Shown here one piece after another: positions 32,533-34,174 of a DNA stretch of 34,174 nt. Source of the stretch: Candidatus Poribacteria bacterium. Its GTDB lineage: Bacteria > Poribacteria > WGA-4E > GCA-2687025. The notes beneath the pieces are model-generated. The model searched no databases. It worked only from the letters and a program-made list of their open reading frames with translations, and was not told where the DNA came from. The stretch's first letter is position 1. Each line of letters begins with the position of its first letter. The stretch lies in the NCBI GenBank assembly GCA_026004875.1, contig BPJZ01000026.1:1-34174 (forward strand), in the 5' to 3' direction. Position numbers and translations under genes: made by a program.

Positions 32533-33372
32533 ATGTCCTCCTTCTTCTCGTTTGAAAATCGGTGGATCGTTGACGGAACGCTCCAGATGAGAACCGCCCT
32601 CTCGATCGGCAGTCGGGTCTCCCTGATGCCGGCCGGTTCCGATCTGCCCGTGATGAAGACGCCAGAGGGAGTTCCTCTGATTCCGGGCTCTTCGATCAAG
32701 GGAGTCGTCCGCTCCCATCTGGAGCAGCTCCTTCGGGCCCTGGACTCCCTGGATCGGCGTCTTCATGGGGTGCGCCTTTGGGCTTGCGATCCCTTGGACG
32801 AACAGCAGCGCTGCGTTTCCGCCAAGAGAAAGGACGAATTACACCAAGCGGCACAAGAGGTCGCCAGAGAGCAGTCGGTGGAGGTTGACAAAGTATTCGC
32901 TCAGAAGCTCTGGGAGGAATCCTGCACGGCTTGTCGTCTGTTTGGTTCGCCCTGGATGGCCTCCCGGGTGTCCTTTCAAGATGCCCTGCTCCAGAACCAG
33001 GAGGATCTGCCTCACTGGACGGAAGTCCGGGATGGCGTAGGAATTGATCGCGATCTGGGTTCTGCAAAGGCGGGGATCAAGTACGACTTCGAGACGGTGC
33101 CGGCCGGATCCCAGTTCCGAATTCGGGTTGTGGTCGAGAACGCCTCCGAGGAAGAGGTTGGCCTGTTGCTTTTTGCTCTGGAGTCCCTCCGACGCGGCGA
33201 GCTGCCTGTTGGGGGCAAGACCACCCGCGGGGTGGGGTGGGGAGAGCTGGTCGAGCTTCGCGTTCGGCGGTTCGACAAAGCGAGACTTGTGGATCTCCTC
33301 GCTGGGAGAGATCCCTACGAGGAGATTCCAGCGGGACAAGCGCTTCAGCGGCTGTCAGCGGCTATCGGGTAG
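32533..33372 (+). CDS. Cas7-type RAMP (second copy), Csm3-like
   Basis: A 279-residue protein preceded by GAGGGG. It shows the Csm3/Cas7 pattern: LSIGSRVSLMPAGSDLPVMKTPEGVPLIPGSSIKGVVRSHLE with the likely catalytic-loop Asp in GSDLP; a Cys-containing insertion CTACRLFGSP; then VRDGVGIDRDLGSAKAGIKYDFETVPAG and the Gly-rich loop LPVGGKTTRGVGWGE. Part of the crRNA filament. It starts 26 bases after cas11 and ends 11 bases before the third cas7. Confidence 0.88.
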   Translation: MSSFFSFENRWIVDGTLQMRTALSIGSRVSLMPAGSDLPVMKTPEGVPLIPGSSIKGVVRSHLEQLLRALDSLDRRLHGVRLWACDPLDEQQRCVSAKRKDELHQAAQEVAREQSVEVDKVFAQKLWEESCTACRLFGSPWMASRVSFQDALLQNQEDLPHWTEVRDGVGIDRDLGSAKAGIKYDFETVPAGSQFRIRVVVENASEEEVGLLLFALESLRRGELPVGGKTTRGVGWGELVELRVRRFDKARLVDLLAGRDPYEEIPAGQALQRLSAAIG

Positions 33373-33383
33373 GGAGGTTGGCG

Positions 33384-34174
33384 ATGCACAAGCAGCGATG
33401 GAACGCAGTCAAGATGGAACTGAGCCTTGTACCTCGCTCACCGCTGCTGATCAAATCGGGAAGGCTTTCGCCCAATCCTGCCCTGCCGGACATGCAGTTC
33501 GTTCGCACCGTGACACCCCAGGGAGAGACGGTCTTTCTTCCCGGCTCTTCCCTTAAAGGTCCCTTCCGCAGCTTTACCGAGAAGGTCCTGCGTACGGTCA
33601 ACGCCGAATGGGCCTGCGATCCCTTTTCTTCCGACTTCTGTGGCAAGAAGTTGGAGAAAGAGGGCGACTCCGCGAAGGTCTATTCGTCTTCCTGTTATAC
33701 GTGCAGGGTCTACGGCAACACGCGCCTGAAGGGACGGCTTGCCTTCACCGACGCCTTTCCGGAGGGGGAGGTAAAGACCGAGGTTCGTCATGGCGTTGCC
33801 ATCTCTCGAACCACTCAGTCGGTGGCTGTGGGCCCGTTCGACATCGAGGTGCTCGTCCAGGGGAGGTTCCGGACAACGCTGGTCCTCGAGAATTTCGAGA
33901 CGTGGCAACTCGGGCTCGTGGCCTTGACGTTTCGGGCCCTCAACGAGGGGATGCTCAAGATGGGCTTCGGGAAGAACCGGGGCTTCGGCGAGGTTGAGCT
34001 CCAGGTCCGCCGGGCCTTCGTGGAGATGGCCCCCCGGCCAGGAGCTTGGCGGCGAGGAGCTCTGGGGGACCGGAGCCTTCCTCCCCGAGGAGGAGCGCAG
34101 GCGATACGGTCTGGACGGAGAGGACCGCCTGACCGCGATCCCCCGGCCTCGAGAAGAAGAGCGGTCGGCTCTGC
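33384..34174 (+). CDS. Cas7-type RAMP (third copy), runs off the window, one probable frameshift
   Basis: The ATG at 33384 follows AGGGAGG. Features: SPLLIKSGRLSPNPALPDMQFVRTV with the loop Asp in LPDMQF; FLPGSSLKGPFRSFTEKVL; a Cys-rich part (WACDP...DFCGKK...CYTCRVYG); VKTEVRHGVAISRTTQSVA; and a C-terminal LKMGFGKNRGFGEVEL. No stop occurs before 34174. From the C run at 34030-34035 on, the frame becomes Arg/Pro-rich. Removing one C restores GQELGGEELWGTGAFLPEEE. More type III genes probably follow beyond the edge. Confidence 0.85.
   Translation, partial: MHKQRWNAVKMELSLVPRSPLLIKSGRLSPNPALPDMQFVRTVTPQGETVFLPGSSLKGPFRSFTEKVLRTVNAEWACDPFSSDFCGKKLEKEGDSAKVYSSSCYTCRVYGNTRLKGRLAFTDAFPEGEVKTEVRHGVAISRTTQSVAVGPFDIEVLVQGRFRTTLVLENFETWQLGLVALTFRALNEGMLKMGFGKNRGFGEVELQVRRAFVEMAPRPGAWRRGALGDRSLPPRGGAQAIRSGRRGPPDRDPPASRRRAVGS

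Noticed and set aside
1..34174. tRNA or rRNA genes
   Set aside because: No T-loop-like GGTTCGAATCC context or rRNA-like conserved stretch was found on reading both strands. A covariance-model scan was not possible here.

Overview
The window is high-GC bacterial DNA, mostly accessory. Several secreted proteins combine a signal peptide, WD40 propellers or Ig-like repeats, a dockerin-like segment and a C-terminal domain opening with PNPFNP. That combination is typical of Candidatus Poribacteria and relatives. The assignment is an inference; no rRNA, tRNA or universal marker gene is present to settle it.

Layout. (1) 3-4994: a very large secreted WD40/Ig-like protein broken by five single-base indels. 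(2) 5.0-5.7 kb: a DUF433/DUF5615 toxin-antitoxin pair, then a small secreted protein (5913-6605). (3) 6.8-13.3 kb: two 554-bp, about 97% identical inverted repeats, each packed with 15 GTGCAC sites in 9-bp GTGCACGAT arrays. They enclose 5.3 kb holding a DCD-like/AAA+ ATPase fusion, two lipoproteins and a short-chain dehydrogenase that has lost its catalytic core. (4) 13.3-16.3 kb, minus strand: a zinc-finger/TOPRIM/D5-type primase-helicase and a ribbon-helix-helix protein, a replication module of plasmid, phage or satellite type. (5) 16.6-23.7 kb: a complete type I Zorya anti-phage system (zorA, zorB, zorC, zorD). (6) 24.1-27.3 kb: an intact secreted 14-blade WD40/dockerin protein, paralogous to the broken gene, then a minimal tyrosine recombinase. 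(7) 27.9 kb to the end: a type III-D-like CRISPR operon (cas10, cas7, csx10, cas11, cas7, cas7) running off the window. No CRISPR array and no cas1/cas2 are visible.

How the parts may work together. Zorya and the type III complex are two independent defence layers. Zorya is a membrane proton-driven stator with a cytoplasmic helicase-nuclease; the type III complex is RNA-guided and probably makes a cyclic-oligoadenylate signal. The primase, RHH protein, iteron-like repeats and recombinase suggest that about 12.7-27.3 kb is or was an integrated mobile element carrying Zorya. The most unexplained parts are the paired structured repeats and the DCD-AAA+ gene between them.

Caution: at least seven genes or segments are interrupted by one-base changes, mostly in short homopolymers. 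Uncorrected sequencing indels and real gene decay cannot be told apart from the sequence alone.
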